Assembly (NCBI GenBank): GCA_021157815.1
Contig: JAGGVT010000143.1
Coordinates: forward strand, 1-13,841
Direction of reading: 5' to 3'
Source of the DNA: a bacterium
Lineage (GTDB): Bacteria > JAJVIF01 > JAGGVT01
DNA: 13,841 bases
Positions 13,784 to 13,841 of this stretch are shown here, piece after piece (positions within the stretch are counted from its first letter, which is position 1; every line of letters begins with the position of its first letter). The position numbers and the translations under genes were made by a program. The notes beneath the pieces are model-generated. The model was not told the origin of the DNA. It searched no databases and saw only the letters and a program-made list of their open reading frames with translations.

Positions 13784-13841
13784 ATATCGAACGCGACATT
13801 TTATCATGTAAAATCGTCATCATGTTATTTACACCCGTTTA

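Noticed and set aside
13784-13841. Plus-strand promoter or start of another gene at the right edge
   Set aside because: ATTTTA and TAAAAT form a short palindrome that could read either way, but there is too little sequence to support anything beyond a possible tRNA-Sec -10 box.

Overview
This window comes from a Gram-negative-type (two-membrane) bacterium of moderate, slightly AT-rich composition. A lipobox phosphate-binding lipoprotein, an O-antigen ligase/polymerase-type protein and a MurJ/Wzx-type flippase support this. The genome also encodes a selenocysteine tRNA, so the organism probably makes selenoproteins. The intergenic spaces are rich in small dispersed hairpin repeats and inverted-repeat elements, a pattern common in environmental and uncultured genomes. 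The sequence does not let me name a phylum.

Layout, left to right. (1) 1-1484, + strand: a REP-like tandem repeat, then lipoyl synthase (lipA) and, 33 bases later, an orphan lipoyl-domain protein with a very acidic tail. (2) 1499-1878: a MITE-like element of about 200 bp with 22-bp terminal inverted repeats, then tRNA-Ser(UGA). (3) 1952-2254: a short DUF1801-like protein that seems to lack an internal piece. (4) 2356-5756, - strand: a compact pstS-pstC-pstA-pstB operon for high-affinity phosphate uptake. Its genes overlap by 1, 17 and 13 bases, it has a good sigma70-like promoter with a palindrome over the -10 box, and no phoU is attached. (5) 5757-6150: a divergent intergenic region with a predicted branched RNA structure. 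(6) 6151-11373, + strand: a cell-surface polysaccharide cluster of flippase, hexapeptide O-acetyltransferase, O-antigen ligase/polymerase and GT4 glycosyltransferase. The last three are tightly coupled, and most starts are non-ATG. (7) 11374-11922: non-coding, with an orphan promoter plus strong hairpin, a REP hairpin and an inverted-repeat element with 31-bp perfect arms. (8) 11923-13614, - strand: a large polytopic GT-C-like membrane protein with a promoter so close to the start codon that its mRNA may be leaderless. (9) 13651-13783, - strand: tRNA-Sec followed by an intrinsic terminator.

How the genes fit together. LipA inserts sulfur into octanoyl groups on lipoyl domains, and the neighbouring lipoyl-domain protein is an obvious candidate substrate. 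The Pst genes form a complete ABC importer. The polysaccharide genes cover glycosyl transfer, O-acetylation, flipping and polymerisation/ligation, and the GT-C-like protein may add a sugar on the outer face of the inner membrane. No clearly new defence or mobile system was found. The most unusual items are the lipA/orphan lipoyl pair, the structured non-coding elements and the tRNA-Sec with a weakened anticodon stem.
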